A stretch of 64,000 nt of DNA from Actinomadura viridilutea (GTDB lineage Bacteria; Actinomycetota; Actinomycetes; Streptosporangiales; Streptosporangiaceae), in NCBI GenBank assembly GCA_003001795.1, contig PVNI01000009.1, positions 223,380 to 287,379 of the forward strand. The letters run 5' to 3'. A program made the translations under genes and the position numbers. Positions 34,776-43,135 of the stretch are shown piece after piece. How positions within the stretch are numbered: the first letter of the stretch is position 1; the number at the start of each line of letters is the position of its first letter. Below the pieces are notes generated by a model. The model searched no databases. It was not told the origin of the DNA and was given only the letters and a program-made list of their open reading frames with translations.

Positions 34776-35367
34776 CGTCGGCCCGGGCCCGCCCCGACGC
34801 CGAGGCCGACGCGGACGCCGCCGTCGGCGCCGAGCGCCGACGGCAGCCGTCGTGTGCAGCAACGCGCCCGCGTGAGCAAGTCGCCTGCGCGTCCCGTCAC
34901 GCTCGCAGCCAATCAATAACGCCGAAGACGGCCAGCCGCCCCCGGGCCGTCGCCGGCAGGCGTCGTAGACGACGAGCGCGCCTCGCAGGTGACCGCCGAC
35001 AGGATCGGCCCGGCGCCGATGAGGTCCGCACGTCCAGGATTGCCGTCGGCTGACCCGTTCACGCCGCAGGCATGAGCCGCCCTGTGCCCCGAGAGGGCGG
35101 GCTCCATGTGCCGTGGGGCGTGCCGCGGCGGGGAGACGTCGGCACGGTCACCCCTGGCACGGCAAGGTGCCCTGCATCCTGGTACTGCTCGCGCCCGACC
35201 CGGCTCAAGCCGATGGCGGTGGGGCGCCCCCCGGGCCGTCGGCGGCGGGCGTGGAGCGACGAGGCGCACCACAAGGAAGCGAATGACGCCCCACGGCGCC
35301 GAACATGTCCGGGTGCTCGAGCACCAATCGGGCCCGGCTGAGCGGGGCGGTGTGATGCTCGATCGCC
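34776..35367. other. Intergenic region, degenerate, with a duplicated segment
   Basis: About 590 bp without a convincing gene. It contains the ispF terminator and two similar ~40-bp segments (34937-34976 and 35225-35263). Several overlapping frames show no conserved motif or ribosome binding site, so this may be decayed coding DNA. Confidence 0.5.
34820..34844. terminator. Hairpin after ispF
   Basis: GCCGTCGGCGC and GCGCCGACGGC form a perfect 11-bp stem with a 3-nt loop, 45 bp after the ispF stop. Confidence 0.75.
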
Positions 35368-36315
35368 TCAGTCGTTCCGTTCGCTGTCGCCGGGCGGGGT
35401 GGGGGAGCTGCGGAGCGAGCCGGACGGCGGGTTCCAGTCCCAGATGGGCATGTCGTCGGCGCGGTCCGCGTCGTCGTCCGGCCCGGCGTCCCCGGCGGGC
35501 GCGGGCGTGTGCGCGGGGATGAGGGGCTCGTCTCCGGCGTCGGGGTCTTCGGCGCGGTCGACGGGAACGAGCTCGGTGTCCTCGTCCACGGGCAGCGGGA
35601 TGTCCGGACGCGTCGTCTTCGTCCCCGACTCGTCGCGGCCGCGGACGGGCTCGTCCTCAACGGGCGCCGTCGCGGGTTCGTCCCGAGGCACGAGCGCGGG
35701 TTCTGCGGGCACAGACTCGAGCGGCTCGGTCGCAGGAGGCTCGTCGTCGGCGGGCGCTGCGGGCTCGGGCAGGGCGGGAGCCGGAACGACTGCGGGAGCG
35801 GGTTCGGGAGCGGGTTCGGGTTCGGGGGCGGGAGCGCCTGTGCCGGCGACCTTGGGACGGTGCTCGGCGGTGCGGAGGCGGCGGACCATGGTGAGCCACA
35901 GCCACACGCCCACGATCAGCATGACGTGGGGTGCGACGGCGACGCCCGCGCGCAGCTGGTCGTCCGGCAGCGACGCCAGGCCCCACACGGCGCGCTGCAC
36001 GCCGACCGCGGCCATGCCCGCCAGCAGGGCCGCCAGCAGCGCCCACCGGACCAGCCGCGACCACCAGCGCGCGTGCCGCGCGACGACCAGGGACAGGATG
36101 ACCACGACCACCAGCACGTCGGTCATGACCGGGTACGCCCACGCCCAGCGGCGCGGCACGCGCCCGGCGACGGCGAGGTCGCGCAGCACGTCGTAGGTGA
36201 GGACGAAGGCGCACGCGGCGAGCGCGGCGACGGCCAGGCCGGCGGTCGCGGCGAGCAGCCTTCGCGGCGCCGCGCCGCGGGGGGCGTCCGGCGGGCCGGG
36301 GTGATCAGTGGGCAT
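35368..36315 (-). CDS. DUF2637-type membrane protein with acidic tail
   Basis: A 315-residue protein. About four helices fill residues 20-140 (LLAATAGLAVAALAACAFVLTYDVLRDLAV, WAYPVMTDVLVVVVILSLVVARH, LLAALLAGMAAVGVQRAVWGL, MLIVGVWLWLTMVRRL). This matches DUF2637, a domain common in actinobacterial plasmids, integrative elements and Spd-like proteins. The remaining ~170 residues are Pro/Ala/Glu/Asp-rich and likely disordered. The function is unknown. ATG 36315 is chosen; a GTG at 36357 would add 14 residues. Confidence 0.72.
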   Translation of the reverse strand: MPTDHPGPPDAPRGAAPRRLLAATAGLAVAALAACAFVLTYDVLRDLAVAGRVPRRWAWAYPVMTDVLVVVVILSLVVARHARWWSRLVRWALLAALLAGMAAVGVQRAVWGLASLPDDQLRAGVAVAPHVMLIVGVWLWLTMVRRLRTAEHRPKVAGTGAPAPEPEPAPEPAPAVVPAPALPEPAAPADDEPPATEPLESVPAEPALVPRDEPATAPVEDEPVRGRDESGTKTTRPDIPLPVDEDTELVPVDRAEDPDAGDEPLIPAHTPAPAGDAGPDDDADRADDMPIWDWNPPSGSLRSSPTPPGDSERND

Positions 36316-36445
36316 GTGGGCTCGTCTCGGGGGCGTCTCGGGCGTTCCGGGGTACACGTACAGACCGGTCCGGCAGGAGCCGGTCGCCTTCTATCTTCGC
36401 GACCATCAGCGCGAACTGGGTGTGTCACACGCGGGGAGGGCCGTT

Positions 36446-36487
36446 ATGGGCGACACGTACCTCAGCGATATGGGGGCATCCGTTTAA
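36446..36487 (+). CDS. Candidate 13-residue leader peptide
   Basis: A short frame MGDTYLSDMGASV ends in TAA. GGGAGG lies 6 nt before its ATG, a better ribosome binding site than most genes here. It sits 100 bp before the membrane protein at 36588. It may be a leader peptide or chance; no attenuator hairpin was recognised. Confidence 0.3.
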   Translation: MGDTYLSDMGASV

Positions 36488-36587
36488 AAGAGTCGCCGCG
36501 CGCGCCGCAGGTTCGCGGCCACCACTGGCCGCGTGGGACGGCTCCGTACGGCGAATCGTTTCCGACATGGCGGGGTAGGCGGGATTT

Positions 36588-37382
36588 GTGCCCTTCCCCT
36601 CGTCCGTCATGGAGCAGGCGGCCCAGCGGCGGCTCGGCGAACCGATCCGCGCGTTCGACACCCGCGGCGCCCGGCGTCGCGCGCTGGTGCGGCCGGCCCT
36701 CCTGGCGCTGGGCGTCGTCGCGTTCGCCGCGCTGGCCGTCGCGGGGTTCGCGAGCGGGCGGCCGTGGCCGGGGGCGCTGGCCGCGTCGTCGGCCGTCGTC
36801 TGCCTGGGCGGCGCCGTCTCGACCTTCCGCGCGCACGCCGGGCTCCTGGGCCGCACCGGCGTCCCCGGAGCCGTCTACCTGTTCGTCCACGGGCTCGCGG
36901 TGGACGACGGGAAGGCCCTGGGGATCCACCGCTGGGACGAGGTGACCGCCGTGACCGTGTCCGGGGTGCGGGCGGCGCCGGGGGCGCGCACCCGGTGGCG
37001 GGTGACGGTCACGGTGGCCGGGGAACGCGACCTCGTCCTCGGCGACGGCACACCGGACGCGGGCGTGCTCGGCGAGATCGTGTCGGCGGAGGTGACCGCG
37101 CGCGCCGTGCCCCGCCTCATGGCCGCCGTGGAGTCACGGGAGCGCGTGCGGCTCGGACCGTTCGTGCTCGGCCCGGACGGGATCGAAAAGGACGGCGACA
37201 CGCTGGCCTGGCAGGCCCTCGACGAGGCGGGCATCGACGACGGCGTGGTGTACGCGCGCGCCGCCGACGGCGTCGTGCAGCTGACCGCGCTGGCGGCGCG
37301 CGTGCCGAACGCGGTGGCGTTCGTCGAGGTGTGCCGCCGCCTCCAGGCCCGCTACCGCGACGAGGGCGACCGCGTCCACTGA
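36588..37382 (+). CDS. Membrane protein of unknown function
   Basis: A 264-residue protein. Two helices near the N-terminus (RPALLALGVVAFAALAVAGFASG and ALAASSAVVCLGGAVSTF) precede a repeated PH-like beta domain: VYLFVHGLAVDDGKALGIHRWDEVTAVTV and FVLGPDGIEKDGDTLAWQALDEAGIDDGVVYARA. The repeat of turn-G-hydrophobic strands suggests a bacterial pleckstrin-homology fold, like DUF6585. No ribosome binding site precedes the GTG; ATG 36609 is possible. Confidence 0.65.
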   Translation: MPFPSSVMEQAAQRRLGEPIRAFDTRGARRRALVRPALLALGVVAFAALAVAGFASGRPWPGALAASSAVVCLGGAVSTFRAHAGLLGRTGVPGAVYLFVHGLAVDDGKALGIHRWDEVTAVTVSGVRAAPGARTRWRVTVTVAGERDLVLGDGTPDAGVLGEIVSAEVTARAVPRLMAAVESRERVRLGPFVLGPDGIEKDGDTLAWQALDEAGIDDGVVYARAADGVVQLTALAARVPNAVAFVEVCRRLQARYRDEGDRVH

Positions 37383-37398
37383 ACCGGGCCGGACGGGG

Positions 37399-39048
37399 TC
37401 ACTTGCAGAGCTTCTGCGTCGCCGTGTCGACCTCGATCTCGGGCTTGTCGGGAGACGCGCTCGGCGACGGAGAGGAGATCTTCACGCGTTCGACGCCGTC
37501 CCAGTCGGCGCCCACCATGATCTGGACGCGCGAGCCCAGCCCGGGCACCTTGCGCAGCTTGGCGCCGGGGATGGCGGCGGCCACGGTCTTGGCCGCGTCC
37601 GCGGCGTCCGGGCCGTACTGGATCTGCGTGGTCTGCAGCCCGCGCCGCGCCACGCCCGGGACGACCGTCACCGGGAACCCGACGCGCCGCAGCTCGCCGC
37701 CCGCCTTGGTGGCCAGCCCGGGCGTGCCGATCGCGTTGTGCACGCGCAGCGGGATGTCGCCGGGCGGGACGGTCGGCCCGTCGCTCGGCGTGACGCTGGG
37801 CGTCGCGGTCGACGGCGCGGCCGACGGGGTGGACAGCGGCTGGTCGCGGTTGATGCGCTGGAACAGCTCGCGGGTGCGGCGCTGGTCCCACAGCACGGTC
37901 GACTGCGGCTGCGGCGAGTTCCACAGGATCGCGTTGTGGTCCGGGTCGGCCAGCGGCACCTTGGCGAAGGTGACGTTGTCGGTGGACAGGTCCTTCATCT
38001 GGTCGGCGAGCTTGGGCAGGTTCTCGGCCAGGTCCTCGTCCACCCGCAGCGACTTGAGCGCCGCGTTCAGAAAGCGCGTCGACTTGACCGGGTCGCTCAA
38101 CGTGCGGCTGCTGAGCGCCTGCTTCACCATCGACGCCATGAACCGCTGCTGCCGGTCGATGCGGCCGAGGTCGCTGCCGTCGGTCAGGGTGTAGCGGGCG
38201 CGGGCGTAGCTGAGCGCCTTCAGCCCGTCCAGGTGCGACTTGCCGGCCGGCAGCACCAGACCGCTCTTGGGGTCGTTGATGGGCTTCTCGGTGCACACGT
38301 CCACGCCGCCGAGCGCGTCCACCATGCGGACGAACCCGTAGAAGTTCACCTCGACGTAGTGGTCGATGGACACGCCGGTGGACCGCTTGACCGTCTCGAC
38401 GGTCAGGTCCGGCCCGCCGAACTGGTACGCCCAGGTCAGCTTGCCGGGCCGGGACGGGACGAAGGCGCCCTTGGCGCCCTCCGAGCCGTTGGAGCGGTGC
38501 GCGGGGATCGTCACGTACGAGTCGCGCGGCAGGTTCACCACGGTGATGCGGTCGTGGTCGCGCGACATGTGCACCAGCATCATCGTGTCGGAGCGCTCGC
38601 CGGGCTCGCGGCCCAGCCGCGCCGCCTTCTGCTGCGCCCGGGTGAGGCCCTCGCGCCGGTCGACGCCCGCCACCAGCACGGTCAAGGCGCCCTTGGGGCC
38701 GCCCTTGTCGAGCCCGCCGACCCGCACCCGGTCGATGGCGTCGCTGACGTAGTTCTGGAACGCCCACGCGCCGCCCGAGGTGAGCAGCACGAACGCGGAC
38801 ATCGTCCCGGTCACCATCAGGAAGCGGCGCTGCCGCCGGGCGCTGACGGCCGCGCGCGGGCTCAGCGCCGGGCCGGGGCGGCGGGGACCGCGCGGCGTCT
38901 CCACCGTCACGCGGGGAGCGGGCAGGCCCTCGACGGTGACGCCTTCGATCTCCTCGTCGTCGGGGTCCGCCGCGCCGCCGGACGGGTCGTCCGAGGGCCG
39001 CGGCCGGAAATACCGTTCGAGCGGATCGCTGTCGTGCCCGTCCCTCAT
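37399..39048 (-). CDS. LytR-CpsA-Psr wall-polymer ligase with LytR_C domain
   Basis: A 549-residue LCP enzyme. After a 74-residue cytoplasmic region comes one helix (LMVTGTMSAFVLLTSGGAWAF). The LCP domain has RSDTMMLVHMSRDHDRITVVNLPRDSYV, the conserved Arg/Asp residues that hold the pyrophosphate, and YARARYTLTDGSDLGRIDRQQRF. A C-terminal LytR_C module follows (IPLRVHNAIGTPGLATKAGGELRRVGFPV). It attaches undecaprenyl-linked polymers to peptidoglycan outside the membrane. The neighbours include glycosyltransferases, which supports an envelope role. Confidence 0.92.
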   Translation of the reverse strand: MRDGHDSDPLERYFRPRPSDDPSGGAADPDDEEIEGVTVEGLPAPRVTVETPRGPRRPGPALSPRAAVSARRQRRFLMVTGTMSAFVLLTSGGAWAFQNYVSDAIDRVRVGGLDKGGPKGALTVLVAGVDRREGLTRAQQKAARLGREPGERSDTMMLVHMSRDHDRITVVNLPRDSYVTIPAHRSNGSEGAKGAFVPSRPGKLTWAYQFGGPDLTVETVKRSTGVSIDHYVEVNFYGFVRMVDALGGVDVCTEKPINDPKSGLVLPAGKSHLDGLKALSYARARYTLTDGSDLGRIDRQQRFMASMVKQALSSRTLSDPVKSTRFLNAALKSLRVDEDLAENLPKLADQMKDLSTDNVTFAKVPLADPDHNAILWNSPQPQSTVLWDQRRTRELFQRINRDQPLSTPSAAPSTATPSVTPSDGPTVPPGDIPLRVHNAIGTPGLATKAGGELRRVGFPVTVVPGVARRGLQTTQIQYGPDAADAAKTVAAAIPGAKLRKVPGLGSRVQIMVGADWDGVERVKISSPSPSASPDKPEIEVDTATQKLCK

Positions 39049-39132
39049 CTCGGCTCTGCCATCCTGCCGCCGCCTCCTGAAGCCTCACCGGCGCCTGGTC
39101 GCTCGTCGTGCCGCAGGTGCCGCGAACACTCC

Positions 39133-39146
39133 CCACTTTAAAGTGG
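39133..39146. promoter_or_regulatory. 14-bp palindrome between LCP and GT2 genes
   Basis: CCACTTTAAAGTGG is a perfect palindrome in an AT-rich patch of the divergent LCP/GT2 intergenic region. ACACGTGT follows at 39150-39157. It is a likely operator shared by the two genes; the regulator is unknown. Confidence 0.5.
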
Positions 39147-39256
39147 CGAACACGTGTCCGTTCGCTACCTGAGGTTCGTGTCCTTGGAGTAACGTGGCGC
39201 CGTCTTGACCTCCTCCCCGGCGGCCGCACTCGCCCAAGGGTGTCGTGAGCTGCGTT

Positions 39257-40474
39257 ATGAACGAGCGAGCAAGAGAGGAAGGGGGGCTCTCCCCGGCCGA
39301 CGGCCGGGGCTCGGCCCACGAGCCCAGCATGAAATCGTCTCCCCACGCGCACAGCACCGACGAGCAGCACACCGTGCACGCGATCGAGCCGGACGCCGGC
39401 CATGGCGCCGACGGCGGTTCCGGCGGCTCCGGCCATCCCGGCGCGGACCCGCGCCCCGGAGCGGCGGCGTCGTCCGCGGCGTCCGACCGCACCTGGCCCG
39501 CGGTATCGGTGATCATGCCGGTGCTCAACGAAGAGCGGCATCTGGCCGAAGCCGTCCAGCGCATCCTGTCCCAGGACTACCCCGGCGAGCTGGAGCTGGT
39601 GCTGGCCGTCGGACCGTCCCGGGACCGCACGGAGGAGATCGCGCAGCGGCTCGCCGCCGAGGACCCGCGCGTCGTGGTGGTGCCCAACCCCACGGGCCGC
39701 ACCCCGCAGGGCCTCAACATCGCCATCAAGGCGTCGCAGTACTCCATCATCGTCCGCGTGGACGGGCATTCGCTGCTGCCGCCCGACTACGTGCGGGTGG
39801 CGGTGGAGACCATGGAGGAGACCGGCGCCGACAACGTGGGCGGGATCATGGCGGCCGAGGGCGTCACCCCGTTCGAGAAGGCGGTGGCCCGGGCCATGAC
39901 GTCCAAGATCGGCGTGGGCAACGCCCGGTTCCACACCGGCGGGGAGCCCGGCGACGTGGAGACCGTCTACCTCGGCACGTTCCGGCGCAGCGCGCTGGAG
40001 CGGGTCGGCGGGTACGACGAGACGTTCGTGCGGGCCCAGGACTGGGAGATGAACCACCGCATCCGGCAGACCGGCGGCCGGATCTACTTCACGCCGCGCA
40101 TGCGCGTCACCTACCGGCCGCGGCCGAACCTGCGCGCGCTGGCCAAGCAGTACTACCACACCGGGCGCTGGCGCCGCGTGGTCGGCCGCGAGCACCAGGG
40201 CACGCTGAACCTGCGCTACCTGGCGCCGCCGATGGCGGTGCTGGCGATGACGGCGGGCGCGATCGCCGGGGCGCTCGGCTTCTGGCCGGGCTGGCTGGTG
40301 CCGGGCGCGTACGCCGCGGGCATCCTGGTCGGTTCGATCGTCGAAGGGCGCGGCCTGCCGCCGTCGGCCTGGGTGCGGCTGCCGCTGGTGCTCGCCACCA
40401 TGCACATCTGCTGGGGGGTCGGTTTCCTGACCAGCCCGCCCGGCCTCGGACAGCCGAGCCCGGCCAAGTCGTAG
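39257..40474 (+). CDS. Family 2 glycosyltransferase, membrane-anchored
   Basis: A 405-residue GT2 protein. After a disordered ~80-residue N-terminus the GT-A domain begins WPAVSVIMPVLNEERHLAEAV. It has RVDGHSLLPPDY (DxD-like VDG) and a QDWEMNHRIRQTGG acceptor motif. Two or three C-terminal helices follow (LAMTAGAIAGALGFWPGWLV, VRLPLVLATMHICWGVGFL). It resembles succinoglycan ExoA and related polysaccharide transferases. It diverges from the LCP gene. The ATG at 39257 is tentative, since the N-terminal region is poorly conserved. Confidence 0.85.
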   Translation: MNERAREEGGLSPADGRGSAHEPSMKSSPHAHSTDEQHTVHAIEPDAGHGADGGSGGSGHPGADPRPGAAASSAASDRTWPAVSVIMPVLNEERHLAEAVQRILSQDYPGELELVLAVGPSRDRTEEIAQRLAAEDPRVVVVPNPTGRTPQGLNIAIKASQYSIIVRVDGHSLLPPDYVRVAVETMEETGADNVGGIMAAEGVTPFEKAVARAMTSKIGVGNARFHTGGEPGDVETVYLGTFRRSALERVGGYDETFVRAQDWEMNHRIRQTGGRIYFTPRMRVTYRPRPNLRALAKQYYHTGRWRRVVGREHQGTLNLRYLAPPMAVLAMTAGAIAGALGFWPGWLVPGAYAAGILVGSIVEGRGLPPSAWVRLPLVLATMHICWGVGFLTSPPGLGQPSPAKS

Positions 40475-40571
40475 AAAGCCGCCCGGATTCCGCTGGTCAG
40501 GGCCGCCTCCGCACGGCTAGGTTGGTGATCGCTCGCGTGGGCGCTCGGCCCACCGCCGAGGGAGGTGGCCC

Positions 40572-41495
40572 ATGACCGGCGGCGCCCGTCACGCAATCGG
40601 CGCCCTGATCGGAATCGTCGCCACACCGCTGATGCTGGTCCTGCTGGTCTTCGGCGGTGAACGGTTGATGACGCATTTGCGGTACTTCATCCCGATCTAC
40701 TATCGGGGCGGCGGACTCCCGGGCGGGTCCGGACTGCTGGGCGGGGTGTTGTTCCTGCTGCTCGCCGTGGGCGTGGCGGTGCTCCTGGCCAACCGGGTGC
40801 CGCCGACGGCGTCGCTGATCCCCGGCGTGGTGTTCACGCTGTTGGGGCTGATCTGGCTGGGCTCCCCGAGCATCGCCGCCCACCTCAGGGACCTGCCCTT
40901 CCTGGGCGTGGAGTTCGAGATCACTTTCATGCAGTTCGCCAGCCTCGGCTTCCCGCTGTTCATGGGCGTCGTGCTGCTGGCCGGCTCGGCCTTCCCCTCG
41001 CGCTGGCGGAGCGCCCCGACCGCGGCGGCCGGACCTGCGGCGCAGCCGCACGCACTCGGAGGCGCGATGCCGGGGCAGCCCGTGCCCTACGGCGCCCAGC
41101 CGGCCCCTTACGGCGGCCAGCCCTCGCCTCACGGCGGTCGGCCCGGCCAGTGGGGGCAGCAACAGCCCGCATGGCAGCCGCAGTACGGTCAGCCCCAGCC
41201 TCCATACGGGCAACCCCAGCCTTCGTATGGGCAGCCGCAATACGGGCAGCAGCAGCCTGGTGCCGCCGCGCCGCCACAAGGCCCGTCCGGGCAGCCCGAG
41301 GGTCAGGAGAAAGGGCAGGAGAAAAGGACCGAGGAGGGCGGCGCGCGCCCAGACGCCCCCGCCTCTCCCGCCTCCGAGCAGGACGACAAGCCGTCGCCCC
41401 GCTCTGGCTCGGGCGGCGGCGACACCGACGAACCGGGCGACTGGACGCGCATGTACGGCGGCGGTGGCGGTGACCGCCCGTCGCCGCCCGCTTAA
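40572..41495 (+). CDS. Membrane protein with Pro/Gln/Tyr-rich tail
   Basis: A 307-residue protein. About four helices in residues 5-145 (IGALIGIVATPLMLVLLVFGG, LLGGVLFLLLAVGVAVLLAN, LIPGVVFTLLGLIWLG, FASLGFPLFMGVVLLAG) are followed by a disordered tail with repeated PYGQPQ/QYGQPQ units and an acidic end. GGGAGGTGGCCC precedes the ATG. The function is unknown; such tails are common in actinobacterial membrane scaffold proteins. Confidence 0.72.
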   Translation: MTGGARHAIGALIGIVATPLMLVLLVFGGERLMTHLRYFIPIYYRGGGLPGGSGLLGGVLFLLLAVGVAVLLANRVPPTASLIPGVVFTLLGLIWLGSPSIAAHLRDLPFLGVEFEITFMQFASLGFPLFMGVVLLAGSAFPSRWRSAPTAAAGPAAQPHALGGAMPGQPVPYGAQPAPYGGQPSPHGGRPGQWGQQQPAWQPQYGQPQPPYGQPQPSYGQPQYGQQQPGAAAPPQGPSGQPEGQEKGQEKRTEEGGARPDAPASPASEQDDKPSPRSGSGGGDTDEPGDWTRMYGGGGGDRPSPPA

Positions 41496-41503
41496 GAGAC
41501 CTC

Positions 41504-42298
41504 TTAGGAGGCCTTGCGGGCGTTCAGCGCGGCGACGACCCCGGGGACGTCGTTGACGACCATCGCGTCCACCCCCGCCTCCGCGTAGACGGGGGCGGTC
41601 TCGGCCGTCGGGCACCACGCCAGCACTTCGAGACCCGCCTTGTGCGCGACGTCCACGTTGTGCTCCAGGGGACGCAGCCGCGTGTCGGGATGCTCGAAGC
41701 CGCACGACCCCGTGTGCAGGCCCACCGCCTGCACCCCCAGCCCGGCGGCCGCGGGGACCGCGTGCCACAGCGGGAAGCGCAGCCAGGTCAGCAGACCCAG
41801 CGGCAGCTCCGGCAGGTTCTCCCGCAGGTACAGCAGCAGCGACGGGTCGAACGAGGTCACCAGCAGGGGACGGCGGCGCGCCTCCCGGCGCAGCACCGGC
41901 ACCAGCAGCGCGCCGGTGCGGCGGGACGGCGGGTCGACCGCGTCCTCCAGGATCGTCTTGACGTCCACGTCCACCGGCACGTCCGGCGGCAGCGCGTCGA
42001 ACACCTCGGTCAGCAGCGGCAGGCCGCACTGGGCCGCCGCCGTGTCGACGAGGAACGCGCCGTCGGGGCCGGTGGGGTCGTGCCGCAGCACCAGCTCGTC
42101 GTCGGCGGTGCGCGTCACGTCGATCTCGATCCAGGCCGCGCCCGCGTCGAGGGCGGCCAGCAGCGACTCCAAGGTGTTCTCGGCGACCGTGCGGGGGACC
42201 GGGCCGTCCCCGTCCGCAGCGGGCGATCCGGGCAGCGGGACGCGCCCCGAGCCCAGACCGCGGTGGCCGATGACGGTGGGCGGGTTGTCGAAGATCAC
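41504..42298 (-). CDS. Glycerophosphodiester phosphodiesterase family protein
   Basis: A 264-residue GDPD-fold enzyme. VIGHRGLGSG and ENTLESLLAALDAGAAWIEIDVTRTADDELVLRHDPT supply the His/Glu/Asp catalytic site, and LTSFDPSLL and VNDVPGVVAAL complete the barrel. It would hydrolyse glycerophosphodiesters or a related polyol-phosphate ester. Its GTG overlaps the ispD stop (GTGA), so the two are co-translated. Placement beside a CDP-alcohol operon raises the chance that it acts in phospholipid or polymer turnover. Confidence 0.85.
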   Translation of the reverse strand: MIFDNPPTVIGHRGLGSGRVPLPGSPAADGDGPVPRTVAENTLESLLAALDAGAAWIEIDVTRTADDELVLRHDPTGPDGAFLVDTAAAQCGLPLLTEVFDALPPDVPVDVDVKTILEDAVDPPSRRTGALLVPVLRREARRRPLLVTSFDPSLLLYLRENLPELPLGLLTWLRFPLWHAVPAAAGLGVQAVGLHTGSCGFEHPDTRLRPLEHNVDVAHKAGLEVLAWCPTAETAPVYAEAGVDAMVVNDVPGVVAALNARKAS

Positions 42299-43050
42299 GC
42301 GCTCTCCGAGGGGTCGGCGGCGGTCTGCTCGGCGGTCTGCTGGGCGGTCTGCTGGGCGAGGTGCTCGGCCAGGACGAGGTCGAGCGGGTGGGTGACCTTG
42401 AGGTTGCGCTCGCTGCCCTCCACCACCCGGATCGGCACGTCGGGCAGGTAGCGGTGCACCACGCCGCAGTCGTCGGTGGCGACCAGGTCCGGGTCGGCCA
42501 GCGCCAGCTCGTAGGCCTTGCGGATGGTGCCGAGCCGGAAGCCCTGCGGCGTCTGGAAGCGCACCAGCGACGACCGCGGCGGCATGTCGGCGACCCGGCC
42601 GTCGCGCACCGCCACGACCGTGTCGGAGCAGGGCACGCCGACCGCGACCGCGTCGTGGTCGGCCAGGGCCGCCAGCGTCCGGTCGATCACCGCGCGGTCC
42701 ACGAACGGGCGGGCCGCGTCGTGGAAGAGCACCGGGGTGTCGTCGGGGCGGTCGGCCAGGGCGGCCAGCGCGGCGGCGGTCGACGCGGTGCGCGTGGCGC
42801 CGCCCTCGATCACGCCGGTCGCCTTGCGGAACGGGGCGGCCAGCGCGGCGGCCTCGCGCACGTGCCCGGCCGCCATCACCACCAGCACCTCCGCCACGTC
42901 CGGGTGCCCGTCGAACGCCGCGATCGCGTGGGCCAGGATCGGCCGCCCGCCGACCTCCAGCAGCTGCTTGGGCCGTCCGGCGCCCAGCCGGGCGCCGACC
43001 CCGCCGGCGAGCACCACGGCGACGGCCCGTGTCGCGGTGTCCCCTGTCAT
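42295..43050 (-). CDS. ispD: IspD/TarI-family cytidylyltransferase, probably IspD
   Basis: A 251-residue CTP-dependent nucleotidyltransferase. The CTP loop is LAGGVGARLGAGRPKQLL. Further IspD landmarks are EGGATRTAST, FHDAARPFVD, PCSDTVVAV, RFQTPQGF, TDDCGVV and ERNLKVTHPLDL. It makes CDP-methylerythritol in the MEP pathway. The homologous TarI makes CDP-ribitol, and the polyol-related neighbours keep that open. The absence of another ispD next to ispF favours IspD. The C-terminal ~25 residues are a Gln/Thr repeat tail. Confidence 0.82.
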   Translation of the reverse strand: MTGDTATRAVAVVLAGGVGARLGAGRPKQLLEVGGRPILAHAIAAFDGHPDVAEVLVVMAAGHVREAAALAAPFRKATGVIEGGATRTASTAAALAALADRPDDTPVLFHDAARPFVDRAVIDRTLAALADHDAVAVGVPCSDTVVAVRDGRVADMPPRSSLVRFQTPQGFRLGTIRKAYELALADPDLVATDDCGVVHRYLPDVPIRVVEGSERNLKVTHPLDLVLAEHLAQQTAQQTAEQTAADPSESA

Positions 43051-43135
43051 GTGACCTCTCAGTCCGTGGTCGTGCCGCTACGCTGGGCAACCATTCGTTT
43101 CCCCTGCCCCGCTGAGACGCGATCCGGAGGCGCCG

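Noticed and set aside
35106..35522. 138-codon plus-strand ORF in the ispF-DUF2637 interval
   Set aside because: No ribosome binding site, no motif, and it runs into the antisense strand of the DUF2637 gene.
37352..40405. 1017-codon minus-strand ORF across LCP and GT2 genes
   Set aside because: It lies in other frames than two well-supported genes and translates to low-complexity Arg/Gly/Ala/Pro sequence.
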